64,000 nt of DNA from Steinernema hermaphroditum (lineage: Eukaryota > Nematoda > Chromadorea > Rhabditida > Steinernematidae). The notes beneath the pieces were generated by a model that was given only the letters and a program-made list of their open reading frames with translations, searched no databases and had not been told where the DNA came from. Made by a program: the position numbers and the translations under genes. The stretch is from NCBI GenBank assembly GCA_030435675.1, contig CM059622.1, forward strand, positions 13,764,001 through 13,828,000, given 5' to 3'. Shown here piece by piece: positions 47,839-59,164 of this stretch (positions within the stretch are counted from its first letter, which is position 1; each line of letters begins with the position of its first letter).

Positions 47839-49901
47839 TGTGGGGAGTAGAAGAGAGCGCGAGTGCTGACTCCGGGAGCGGAGGGGGTATTTATCGATAG
47901 CGAACTGCGGCCCACAAACAAGCACCGCCCGGCCGCTGTTTGCCGTTTGGCGGCGACTTCTCGGACGCTACACTGTAGTTTGCTCCCGGAGAGGGATAGC
48001 GCGGCCCGGGAACCGTGCCCGGAGACGTGATCAGACGGGAGATATGTGTTTGTTTCGCGTTCGGATGAGAATAAAGTGTTATGTTTGGGACAGATGTGAT
48101 CTGTACTTTGAAATGAACTTAGAGTTTACGGTGGTGATCACATATTTTGGAATGTGATTCTCATATTCACGTACTTCAAGATGCAAAGTTTTGTTTCCCA
48201 TTAGGAAGGTTGTGGGAGAAGAAGACCAACCATGTTTATATCAAAAATTATGCTTCGACGATATGGTACCATCAATGATAGCAAAAAAAAGCCACGTAGC
48301 GCTTAGGAACGGAGTTCTCTGACAATATTGACAAGTCCTTCTTCGCTATAAATAATTCCTAGAATCCTTTAAGCTTCTGCAAGTGACTATTGCTGAGAGA
48401 TTAACCACGGTCCTCGTTCCACAGGTTTAACCGTACCACAGAATTGCTGTAAACAGTGAAGAGTATTTAGGAGAGACCAAAAAGACCGTTTTTCTGCAGC
48501 ACAATAATGAGTCGACACTACCTTGGCATTGCTGATAACAAAAAGGTCACGTATTAAAAGACTAATGGGATCAGCGCCTTCGTCTCTGATGCTCTATGCC
48601 GAATCTACATTAAGACCGTACGATGCTCACTGTACTTATGAGTAAGGAGTAGGATAGATTAATGGCGAAAATGGGTGTTCCTATCACTCCTCTTTGACCC
48701 TTTTAAGAACTTTTTCAATGATTGCTTCACATATTTTGTCACGTAGCGCTTAGGTTCAAGTGGTTCCCCAAGCGGTTCCGATCTCTCTAACGAGAAATAC
48801 TGACTTACAGAGCAGCAGTCAGTAGTGGAAAGACTAAAAACACGACCTTGTGGGAAGGGAGACCGGAAAGTTCACTTTTTACACATTGTTTGAACAAGAA
48901 TGTTGACCAAACGACACCAGACGGAGTGCAACAATCACTTGAAATAGAGAAGAGAGCGCCAAAAAGTGTCAGCAAAAGTTCAATTTCGGTTCTAGTGGAT
49001 TTTATATTTCGTTCAGTAGCTTTAAGCTACTTCGCAGACGTTCTGTGGTGACTCATAAGGAGGACACGCAATATAAACTGATATGCAGTCGACCGATCGA
49101 AGATTTATCGTTTCTGGGGGCATGCACGTTTCTGATTCGTTTCTGAAGCAAATAACCCCCAGTCGGTGTTGCACATAGCCATATCAAATAGATTGAATCG
49201 TGTCGAAAAAATAGCAAAACCTCACATGCATCGCGTCGCGTTATCCCTTCTTTTTTGCTGTAATCTATTTGCACGATTATATAAATGAAACATATTTTTG
49301 CAAATATTTAAAGAAATGACACGTTATCTAAGAGTCACTGCTGTTCTTCACAGTAGAACTACAATTTGTGTGGATAAACTAGCAATAAGTAGAGGGTTCC
49401 TGGAAATTTCTAATCTGCCTAAGGCGCCGTCTGTCGATAAGAGTGTATCTTAGAACATAAGTGCTAGGAGATCCATCTGTCCGAACATCAATCGCTCTTT
49501 AAAGCACAGAAATTCGAGCAGAAAATGACCGCCTCGGCGCCTGACTATTCTCCAAGGTTCAACAAGGCTGTAAATTCAACTTCCAATAGTGGAATATCCG
49601 AAAAGATGCAAACGACTTAAGAACACATTTGTTCGGATCAATGTTTTGTGTCCACAAAATAAACTCTCCTCTAGGACCTCCACCGACTGTTGCGTAACGG
49701 CCAGAGAAGGTCACACAATCGATTGGCACATTTACGGTTTGTGCCTGACCGGTGCCCACATTCACACATTTCCACTTTAAAGCTGCTCCACGTTCTCACC
49801 ACTACATACCGTGTTTACACTTCGACCACTTAGCGAATCTGCCGCATCCTCTCATCCACGCATAATTGCGTTGTTTTTCAAAAACCACCGAATCAACTCA
49901 C
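47099..49901. other. Stretch with SDR1 first exon and otherwise no supported gene
   Basis: Apart from the proposed SDR1 exon at 47811-47838, this 2.8 kb holds short unsupported frames. Upstream of that exon (minus strand) an ATAAATA box lies about 60 bp before the ATG. A short plausible coding tail, [19 protein letters not shown] then stop, is readable on the minus strand at 47710-47769 and could be a small alternative terminal exon, but its acceptor is weak. The motif CACGTAGCGCTTAGG occurs at 48292 and again at about 48740. Confidence 0.4.
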
Positions 49902-49938
49902 CGTTGGGATAGCCGTACTCGTCGAAGGTCATCGCCAT
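49902..49938 (-). CDS. Orphan first exon (MAMTFDEYGYPN), phase 1
   Basis: The minus strand reads an ATG followed by 12 codons and a strong donor (GTGAGT). The phase (1) is the same as the SDR1 first exon, so it could be an alternative start for SDR1, 4 kb upstream of the second exon, or the start of an unrecognised gene. It lies about 250 bp downstream of the SDR2 stop. No following exon was identified with confidence. Confidence 0.3.
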
Positions 49939-50191
49939 GGCGCAGAGCGGAAAACAAACAGGAGAAGTGGACGAGCAAAGTCGGAAGAACGAATCGACTG
50001 AATGAGTGGGAGGTTGTGAATTTCGCAGATTCCGCTTGCAACGCCGACGCCAACTGGTTGCGGCGGGGCGAGATCAGAGACGGCGACGCGATAAAGCTTT
50101 ATTCGGGCACCACAAAACACAGCGATCAATCGGGGGAGGGCAATCGCCGTGTGCGGGCGGCGTCGAGGGTGGTCCCGCCATCGGGACACTC

Positions 50192-53100
50192 CTACTGAGG
50201 CTGCACGAACTTGTGCAGGACGATCGAGTTGAAGACGTTCGTGGGCAGGAATCTGGAAGGGGAGGATCAGTCGAGAGACAAAACAGCATTTTCGGTGATC
50301 AGAAATCGTCTCTTATGAGGTGGGTGTAATGGGGAGAGAGAACTGGTAAGTTGCCAATTTCGGGTCAACAATGGGTGGGAGATGTTCGATTAGTGGATGA
50401 CAAGAAAAGAACCAATCACAGTTCATAGCTATAATTGTGTTTATGTGAACTTAGGGGGCCAGGTGGTAGCTGTATTGGGAATACAGGTGATGAAATGTTG
50501 TGATATTTGACTAACAAACATGGACTATCTTATGGTCAGCAAGGATAGCAAACCATGCATCGGATTTCAATCGGTAACATTTTCTACTATCTCTGGTAAC
50601 CACTGATATGACTATATGTGAGGAGCTACAGGTGTTTGGCCAACTTTAGCCAGTTGTATGGACACTACTCTTGCTTACCTCAAGGCTAGGGTGTCTCCAT
50701 CTGAAAGGACGTGAAGCCTTTCGTGTGCGTTCTCCCTTTAGGTTACTGGTTCCTTGGCAAAACATGTATCAACGATTGTTCCAGCCAAGTTTAAATTAGC
50801 ACCACAGCACAGCTCCGGAAATGCTGATGAAATGTGCAATAATTCGGATGAAAAAGTTCAAAAAGTAGCGCTTTCTTCGACAACAACGACCTTGCACTTT
50901 CACCCCGAAGTCGTTACACTCAAACAGCGAACGTGAATGTTTTCGATTTTATCGTTGATGTTGCCAGTCGAAAGTACAGAAGACAACGTGATGTCCGGCT
51001 TGTCGAATGTTCTTCTTTAAAGTCTTCAGTAAAAGTACATCGAAAGAAAATGTACGAAGGAACTTCAGGCGGATCGTATTGTAATGGTACTCACAGAATT
51101 TTTGCATTTACCTCAGAGTTAAATCAGCGATCATGTTCCAAGAAAATCCCACAAAACGTATGTAATATTAGAAATGACAACTACAGTAATGAGTGAAATC
51201 CTGGATACATGGATAAAGAAAAAAATCCATGTGAGTCATCATATGCATACCATAAAAGGACTGAATTCAACATTCGTTGGTCTTCGAAATATTTTAGGAC
51301 CAGTCTCAGGCTACATTATCACTGACATCGGTACAAAAGTACATAGGAACTTGTGCAAAGATCGCTTAATCAACAATTCCAAACAGGTTTCGAACTTGTT
51401 CCAGCTACTTGTGCAGTGATCTGGCGAGACTTGAGTATCGTCTGACCAGAGAGAGTTTGAAAGTACACAGCAGCGAAATAATAGATTCGAGAAACAAGAT
51501 AATGTACTATCTGACTAGAGTTAGTTTGTTGTATATGGCTCAACAAGAGTGATTCATATCGGAAGGCATTGAACATACTATTATGCTATCAGATAATGCC
51601 CTAATGTATCACCTTTACAACGCCAAACCCTTGAAAAAACAAAAGATTGATCAACGGTTCATAAAATCTTTTTGTTCATTAAGGTATGGGGCTATATAAA
51701 TTTTCAGGCTACAAAGAAGAACGAGTTACGTGTTAGAGGTATGGCTCAAAGTCAAATGTTGATGGATCTGCCTCGGTTTTCAAAGATTCTAAATCATTCC
51801 CCTTGTGAATAATCATTCCCCTTGTGAGTATACCCCTTGTGAATAAAAAAACAAATACATGGTAACTTGTCAACTGAAAATGAGCCCAGTAAGTGAAATA
51901 ATTATGATGGTTGGAAGGCCTAGCTTAACTGGAATTTACTCGAATTAGCATGATGAATGACTGCTGAACACTTGTTTTTTCTGGAGTGTTGTGCATTTCC
52001 AGAAAAAGAACTATGGACTTTGACCTGACCTTTCAAATAGAGAGTTAATAATTAAAGCTATATAGTGGGATCTTGTATGTATGGAGACGCTAATCTTTCT
52101 CTTACTACTTACCCCTTGACCCAGTAGAGCCAGTACATCTTGCGCGGCATCATCAGCCACCTCTGGTTGGTGAGCGTCGCCTCGATGACTTTATCGGCCA
52201 CGTACTCGGGAGTCAGTTTGTCGAGTCGATCGGGGAGACTGAAAGAAGCAAGTTTGAGCCACTTATTCTAGACATATCACCCACTTCAAGCTCTTGATCA
52301 TCTGAGTCCGAACGAAAGTGGGACACACGATGGTCGTTTTGACTCCGTCTTTTCCCAAAACGGCCAGCTCGTTGGAGATCGCTTCCATAAGACCGACGGC
52401 CGCGAATTTTGAAGTGGAGTAGTCGACCAAGCCTAAAGTGGGAAATAGCTCTTTTTTCCCCAAGGAATATCTCACCTGCGGCTCCGACGATTCCAGCCAA
52501 GGAGCAGAGGGCGACGATGTGTCCCTCGTTGCGTTCCATCATATGGGGAAGGAAGGCCTTGAGGGTCCAAAGGTGGGCCTTGACGTTGATGTCGATCAGC
52601 TTGCTCATCGCCTCGTCGGCGGTGTCGAGGAAGAGCTTTCCGTGCAGAATCCCGGCGTTGTTCACCAAGATGTCGACTTGGCCGAAGTTCGTCTGGACGT
52701 CCTTGGTGGCGCCGTAGATCGCCTCTCGGTCGGAAATGTCGACGCTGAGAGAAGTGACCTGAAAGGGATTTGCGATGTTTTCATTCCGTATAAATATGAC
52801 TGAAAGTACTTGGAGATCCACTGGCTTTGTAATGGTTATAACAGTCGGAGATCTCAATTCATTATCCTGCATCTGTGCTTATCTTAATATGCGAGGTTCC
52901 TGTCTCGTTTTGAGTTGAAAATCGTCGAGTCAAGAAAAATCACCCGAAATCGGCTCCTGATATTAAAGACTGGGGATAAACAAAGTGGACCCAGTGTACA
53001 ATTTTGCGGGCGACAGACGACATCCTATCACTTTAAGGTCGCCTCTGTTCTGTTCACTCATTCACATTAAGTTTACTATGGGCGCACAATGCCTTATCAT

Positions 53101-54348
53101 CCCCAGCTATCCAATTATCAACTTAAATTATAAACTTTGCAGGTGCTGGTGTCTTTACAACAGATATTCTCAGGGCAGGTCGTAGTGTAGCAACTGTCGC
53201 ACATCCGGGCCATCCAGCCACTTCTGTACGATAATTCGTTGATAACGAGAAGAAACTTTTGCTTTATCAGAGAATAGTCAAAATGCCGACCAGAAGTATA
53301 GTAAAAAGAGAGTGATTCAAGGCACTAGGATTCAAAACGGTGTCCTTTGAATATCATAGAAGCAGGTAAACATCCCCTATACAGAGCCGAAGTTCCGTAG
53401 GTGTGTTTTTCTTTTATCCATACTGAACAGTGGTGTTTGAACGTTCTTCGAGTCTTTGAAAACAGAGCCAAGTCAATATGTTTGAAAATAATGAATATGT
53501 CAACATGTCAGTAACCATAGATTGCGATAGTTTGGAAGCGCTCGAGTGTTCGAATTGTGGAGGGGATTGTTCGCTCTTCTTGTAAATGATTTTCTTACTT
53601 TATTCGATGTTTATGACTGATAAGGGAAACTTCCGAAGTGCCCACCATCGAGCTCAAAATCGATACACTTATAGGCTACATCATTGGACGGTATCTCCAA
53701 AAGCAAGGGCAGTTCGGATTCCGAAGTTTCGGTCGAGTTTAAATTTGGTCTCAGTCTCGTTTTTTCAAACTCGGCTCTGCTTCGGAAGATTCCTTCTCTA
53801 TTTTACGCACGAATCACAGGTCTTTTCCATCCTTGAGTGAACGTTCGAGTGGGCGAAAAGTAAGATTTTGTGAGACTACATTATTTGTAGTGTTTTTTTT
53901 TGTTATAGCACTACAAGGAAGTACATATGTAATTCCCCGTTACAGAGTCACTGATAAGAAGGTCACCGTTTTTTTTGATAGAACGCCATCAAATCTTTGA
54001 CTAAGCCGCCAGGGCCAACTCACCTCAGCTCCGATCTTCTTGCACAAGTTCTCCGTCTCCTTGTTTCCTTTCTCGTTCACATCCCACAGCACCAAACGAG
54101 CGCCCAAATGGGCGAAACGCTCGGCAAGAAGCCGTCCAATTCCATTTCCAGCACCCGTAATGAGGACAACCTTTCCGGCGACGTTTTTTCTCGGCAACGC
54201 GCTTGCCGGAAGCACGTTCCTTGCCACGGCGACGAAGATACTGTAGAGGAGAAACCAGAGGGTTTGGAGAAAGTAGCCAACGGCTCCGCCGACTAAAACG
54301 AACTAGACGAAGTTCTTCAAAACAGAGGACAGTACCTTCGGCGCTCAT
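50192..54348 (-). CDS. Short-chain dehydrogenase/reductase 2, paralogue of SDR1
   Basis: Six exons: 54336-54348, 54024-54292, 52476-52758, 52285-52432, 52113-52238 and 50192-50252, giving 299 residues. An N-terminal anchor ([20 protein letters not shown]) precedes [13 protein letters not shown], the acidic [22 protein letters not shown], the catalytic Ser in [14 protein letters not shown], Tyr-Lys in DYSTSKF and [10 protein letters not shown]. The C-terminal part [20 protein letters not shown] matches SDR1, but the tail differs ([19 protein letters not shown]). The last exon is 61 nt and separated by a 1.86-kb intron. At the end of exon 4 only a GTGGGT donor keeps the frame; a better-looking GTGATA donor three bases on would break it. 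The 1.26-kb intron at 52759-54023 holds no supported gene. Confidence 0.88.
51792..51846. repeat. Short tandem repeat in the last SDR2 intron
   Basis: AATCATTCCCCTTGTGAAT is followed by AATCATTCCCCTTGTGAGT and then the shortened ACCCCTTGTGAATA. The surrounding 50.25-52.11 kb is AT-rich, with unsupported short frames. Confidence 0.8.
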
Positions 54349-54962
54349 GATCGCTCGGGCTGCACGGAATGTAGTGCACCACGGAACGGGCGGCGTTTTA
54401 TCACCGTTTTCGGATGGGAAAGAAACATATGCGCGGCGCAGGTGTGCGTCTTCGGCGAGAAAACGGACGGAGGCGCATTGTGTCAGGCAGTGTTTGTGGG
54501 GCGCCGCCACGACCTTGGAACTGTGCGACCGTCAGGTGTGCGTTTTTTTGATTAAATGTACTTCGTGGCGCATGATTAGCGGGCGGACAAAACAGGAAGT
54601 GTCCTGCACCCTTGACTGCAGGAGTGTTTTCGACTTTTGGTGAGGTCAGATTAGATGAACACTGAACAATGGCTGCTTTTCAAGGACGTGTCCAAACGGA
54701 AACGGAAAATCAAAAGACAGAATGCCAAAAAAGGCAAAAAATCAAATGGTCCCGAATTTAGAAATTTAGAAAATTTTTGAAAAAAAAAATACAAAATAAA
54801 AGCATACAGGCTTCCGATTGAGAAGTATAGGAATAGTGGAAAAACACCTTTCAACACTATCCGGAAAACAGCCATCGCATCATCGACCGAAATATTCCAA
54901 AGTTCGTTTTAAGTAAGCTGATTAATGTACAAAAACGATAGAGAAACAGCGTCAAAAACGAT

Positions 54963-55047
54963 TCCAACCAGCCGGATTCGAACCAGCGACCTAAGGATCT
55001 CTGACCAACACTACAGTCCTCCGCTCTACCAACTGAGCTATGGTTGG
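54963..55047 (-). tRNA. tRNA-Tyr (GTA), left member of head-to-head pair 2
   Basis: Full cloverleaf with the 12-nt intron ending AGAG. It lies about 615 bp upstream of the SDR2 start. A T5 run follows the 3' end on the minus strand. Confidence 0.95.
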
Positions 55048-55152
55048 ATCTGATGTTGAAGACAGCGGAATTATATAGGAAGATGGGGCGCCAATGCACA
55101 TCGGTTATTCCACGCCTCGTGTCACATAAACCGCATAGGAATGAGACGCCAT
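55048..55152. promoter_or_regulatory. Shared 105-bp linker between divergent tRNA-Tyr genes (pair 2)
   Basis: It is homologous to the pair 1 linker in reverse complement, so the whole cassette is inverted relative to pair 1. Retained blocks include TGTCACATAAACC and TATAGGAAGATGGGG. Confidence 0.7.
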
Positions 55153-55237
55153 CCAACCATATCTCAGTTGGTAGAGCGGAGGACTGTAGTGTTGGTCAGA
55201 GATCCTTAGGTCGCTGGTTCGAATCCGGCTGGTTGGA
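55153..55237 (+). tRNA. tRNA-Tyr (GTA) variant, A box mutated; possibly a weak or pseudo copy
   Basis: Identical to the other copies in the acceptor, anticodon and T arms, but the D stem reads TCTC instead of GCTC. This breaks the 10-25 pair and changes the conserved G of the internal A box (TAGCTCAGTTGG to TATCTCAGTTGG). Transcription or folding may be reduced. Confidence 0.85.
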
Positions 55238-55545
55238 GTCGTTTTTGACATTTTTTGTAGTTTTTTTTTCCCAAATTTTCTTTATATGAACGGATAATCG
55301 AAGGGTTCCATTGTGTATGCTGGTGTCTCCGCACGGGAGGGGCCCGGATGAAAACAGAGGAGCGGTCGGTAGACAGCAAGTAGACAACAAGTCGTTTTCT
55401 CTGCTTCACCAAGAGGTTAGGAAAATTTAAAAACCATGTGCACCACAGCTAGAAGAAGATGACGTGGTAATCAGACAAGACATGCAGACAAATGTGCTAT
55501 TGCCGATCGGGAAGAGCAAAGAAAGAAATCTTTCTGTCAAAACCG

Positions 55546-55820
55546 CTAACGAAAAGTTAACTCACCACTCTTGACAATCCTCACCGGGAGAATCGTCTTT
55601 CCTTCCTGAACACCGACTCCATCTGGTCCACGTTTTGTACGGTCGTCCTCGGTGACAACAACGAACGTATGTCCGCCAGCCATCACGCTACGCGGTTTCT
55701 TGCAGCCTTTCAATGGTGTTCTCGGAAAAGGAAAGTCGCAAACCGGTCTTCTTCCTTGCGGACAAATCAGAGGATCCACGCGGCGCCCACCCGCGGAAGA
55801 AAAGGAAGCGATTCACAATA
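55546..55820 (-). CDS. Exon-like open frame, unassigned
   Basis: The minus strand is open for about 90 codons, with coding-like composition: VDPLICPQGRRPVCDFPFPR, then KGCKKPRSVMAGGHTFVVV, EDDRTKRGPDGVGVQEGK and TILPVRIVKSG, followed by a good donor (GTGAGT) near 55565. Three Cys in CPQG, VCDF and KGCKK may form a small secreted or chromatin-type module, but no family is recognised. No start or partner exon was found; the only ATG in frame is internal. It could be an exon of a gene whose other exons are unrecognised, or a remnant. Confidence 0.3.
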
Positions 55821-56168
55821 AATCTCGTTGTTGGAGATTACGTGACCAAAAAACATCGAAATGTAAGTACATCAAAGTGAAAAACACGTAAAATCGTCGA
55901 ACCCCCGGAAGCGGCGACTTTTTGATTGACAAAACTGAATTTAGATTGACACAACCAAATTTCAGTGACAAAACAGAATTTCACACACAAAATGTTCTTT
56001 AACCGCGAATTACAGTTTCACATCATTTAGGCGCACATTTATTTGGCCACACGTTCCGTAAACCTGAGTAGTCAATGAGCAGTGCATTCTTTCGTTCGTA
56101 GATGCTAAGCCTACAGCGCTCGCCCTTCGGGCTCGCTTTAAATCAACAGTCATAGTCCTAAGCCGGAG

Positions 56169-56231
56169 CCTAAGCCAAGCCGGGGTTTGCCTAAGCCAAG
56201 CCGGGGTTTGCCTAAGCCAAGCCGGGGTTTG
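56169..56231. repeat. 21-bp tandem repeat, three units
   Basis: Three consecutive units of a 21-bp sequence with the core AAGCCAAGCCGGGGTTTG; the region just upstream and downstream has diverged half-units (AAGCCGGAGCC, AAGCCGGGGCC). No coding frame is implied. Confidence 0.9.
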
Positions 56232-56479
56232 CCGAAGCCACTGCGACTACAGAGCACACATAATATCCGTAGACATGTGCTTAAGCCGGGGCCTAAACAA
56301 AGCCTGGGCTATGCGCAAAAATGAATGCGGTGCTCGCCTGCGGCTCGCTCGCAACTTTACCAATCTATTTTTGTCAATCTAAATACCATTCTGTCATTTT
56401 TGTCCGATTTTGTCAAGATAGATACGATTTTGTCAAGACATATATACAATCTAAATACCACGCCACTTTTTTTTGCTAC

Positions 56480-56890
56480 AGCGGTGGCTTCGAAGTTCTC
56501 ATCTGCTTTGAAGACAGATCAAGAGACGTCCAGAGAGGGTCCTTTGTCTAGAAGTTCCGTCTTAGCTGATCCTAAGAACGTCGGTAAACTTCAGAATGAC
56601 ACATTCAGATTCGAAGGACACAAGTACGACGCGAGGAAGAGATCCGTTGTCAGTGGTGGTGGGACTATGACTTCCGGGTGCTCTAATTTATTCTGGAAGC
56701 CGGAACAGTTACGGTAGGCACAGGGTTTGCCGTCTGACCAAGCGGACGTTGTAGCAGCGAACTACAGTTCCCCGATGCTCAGGGCCTTCTGACCATGAGC
56801 GACAGAGCGAACGCTTACTCCATCCATCGGACGTCGAGAGAGCGACAGAGCGAGTGGACGATCGCTGGGAGCACAAATGGAAGACCACAA
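56480..56890. repeat. Dispersed repeat copy with protein-like segment
   Basis: Around 56640-56760 the DNA matches the reverse complement of 12790-12900 (GTTGTCAGTGGTGGTGGGAC, TTCCGGGTG, CTGGAAGCCGGAAC, CACAGGGTTTG). At 56790-56885 it matches the 62660-62755 block (GAACGCTTACTC, GAGCGAGTGGACGA, CACAAATGGAAGACC). An open frame at 56325-56717 crosses the left half but has no recognisable domain. Confidence 0.6.
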
Positions 56891-57159
56891 CCTTTAACAA
56901 GAGCATAAACTTACAACTGTTTTGGTATACATATGTAGGGTCAGTTATGATTATGCTTGCCGTGACGAATGCTGTTCGAAATGTGACGAACATGACGAAC
57001 GTTTCATCGAGAGGACAGAAAATCAAGCAAAAACTTTTTACAAAAAAGGACGAAAAACGGTTAAAGAGTCTTTGAAATCAACTTAATAAATGGGAAAATT
57101 TCTGTGCCTTCTATCACAGAACAGAATAGATGAATAGAATTTTCTCTGAATTCTAATCG

Positions 57160-57410
57160 CTCTCTATTCATTAGTGAATAGCTCACTTGGTCGATACAGT
57201 CAGCACTGAGAAGACAGAAAGCACCTGCACGAATAGTTTCTCTCCTTGTTTTGCTTCCTGAAAACGGCTTCTAGTACCTGCATCGTCTTTTTCCTTGGAC
57301 GTTAGACCGTCGCGTGTGCGCGTGTGGCTTTTCATTTAGATGCAACAGCGCTATCCGGATGGTGCATTCGTAGAAAAGTGCACACCTTCGCAATGAGCTA
57401 CACAGGCAAC
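57160..57410. repeat. Left direct repeat bracketing the orphan gene
   Basis: It contains in order TGAATAGCTCACTTGGTCG, a GTGTGG-TTCATTTAGATGCAA segment and ATGGTGCATTCGTAGAAA, followed by CACCTTCGCAATGAGCTACA. The first three occur in the same order at 59165-59320; the last recurs at 59660-59685. Confidence 0.6.
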
Positions 57411-58005
57411 TTAGAAGCGAACGCTCCATTATCATTAGGTTATTGTATATTAAAAACCCATCCTGTTTAGAGACAAATGCCGACATGTTGTCCAGCCGGT
57501 TCCTGAAGCGTCATATGCCGTGATGAGAAAAGCGCAAACCACCAAGACTACAGGACTCGAATGAAATATATAGAGCCTGCGCCCAAGCTAAACCTGTATA
57601 TTAAGTCCCACGCTTCCATCAGGAGGCGTACCACCCGATTGTGTTACAAACAATCGAGGGTATTAAAGGAGTCGCCGCAGCCAGTTGGATCGTTACTTTC
57701 TTCCAGGGCGGTTGCGTTCGCCCCAACTCAGCTCTGACCTTTTCGTTTCATTCTCCATCGCTATTACTTACCGTGTGGATTACCGTGTGGTGCGTGCCAC
57801 TTTAGAGTACTGTTCGATTTCTTCAGCAAATACTTATCACTGAAAACGTCATCGTTAGGAACGGTCTTTTGGAAGTAAAGAGTAGACTTACATGATAACA
57901 CCGCTGTTAATCACTATCTAGTTCGATTCTCGCGTTTTCTTTACTGTGTTAACCTACAATATCTAATTATCATATTCCAGTGATTACTATCAACCTTATA
58001 TTGCC

Positions 58006-58896
58006 ATGTCGATCATAAATTGGAAAAAAGAAATGATGGATCATCTTGCGAAATACATGGATGAAGAAGGACCAGAGTTCCTGTATGGTTATAAGCGGAA
58101 CAATGATCTCCGTTTGTACAGAATTTCACGTAAGCATTCTAATTCAAAAAGCTGCTAAGGTTCTGATTCTTTAGGGTTCGATGATTTCGAGGATATATTA
58201 GGACATATTCGCTCACATAAAAAGTTATACGACAACTCAAGAGCCGTCTTTAACTTATCCCGTGATCTGCTCATGGAAGCCTCTCATAGAGGATATGCTG
58301 CTGAGAACAGCTATGAATACATCCACGTAGTAGTGATTGTTAGCATCCTACTGAAGAAACGTGTCCGACGTGGCCATGGTGCAAATGCGGCCATAAAGAT
58401 CGAAGGGCAGGACATTCATGCAGAGTTCTTCCACCTGATGACACTTGCTGGTGAAGCCTTCAAGTACAACAACGTATCTGGAGTGCCGAACTTCTCAACC
58501 AAGACATCGGCGGTATCCCATTACCTGCGCTACGGTGCGCAAGCGATCGGCCTAAAAAACGGATGTAACAAAACAAGTAAGTCATCTAAAGAGCAACAAT
58601 GCGTAATTGAAAAACTTTTAGCCCTTACACTCAAGGAGTATCTTTGTCAGATCGTCCAAATCATGTTCTTCGAAAGTATTCTACAAGAAAAAGATCTTCA
58701 ATGCGAAAACGAACCCGAAAAGTTCGTTCAGTTCTGGTCCGAGGACGACCCTCTCATCATGGAAAACGGAGATGAACGTGAGTTCGTCATTAATGGCAAC
58801 GAACAGCCAGAATATCGCATGTGGGTGCTGGTCACCAAATTCGCAAATGGACGATTCGAAATTTCATCGCTCAAATACCAAGATTTTCCGTACTGA
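58006..58896 (+). CDS. Two-exon orphan protein of 281 residues, bracketed by repeats
   Basis: Exons 58006-58129 and 58175-58896 close in phase; the intron is 45 nt. An acceptor (CATATTCCAG) ends at 57980, 25 bases before the ATG, suggesting trans-splicing. The N-terminus is hydrophilic (MDEEGPEFLYGYKRNNDLRL). The middle has a hydrophobic stretch (YIHVVVIVSILLKKRVRRG) that is short for a membrane helix. Then come AEFFHLMTLAGEAFKYN, a Lys/Ser-rich linker, a second hydrophobic helix (KEYLCQIVQIMFFESI) and an acidic C-terminal half. I recognise no family and no transposase or polymerase motif. It is flanked by direct copies of a dispersed repeat about 2 kb apart, so it may travel with, or be captured by, a mobile element. 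Confidence 0.65.
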
Positions 58897-59164
58897 AAGT
58901 AATTTGTATTTTGTCATTACCATATTAAGTAGATATACTCATTACATATATCCAGTAGATATAGCTGATATACCCATTCCGATTAATGAATTCTATTACC
59001 CGAATACTGTAATTGTAAATGTGATTTCCTATGATATATTGATGTTGTTATTTAGTTGTGATATTATGTAGTAATCCGATCCGTCTCCCTCTCTTACGCG
59101 AAATGTTACTTTTTTACCCAACCTATTGGTGTTCTAATAAACACTCTTCTTTTCTCGGCACTAT

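Noticed and set aside
56169..56231. CRISPR-like repeat array
   Set aside because: The three 21-bp units are directly adjacent without spacers; this is a plain tandem repeat in a eukaryotic genome.
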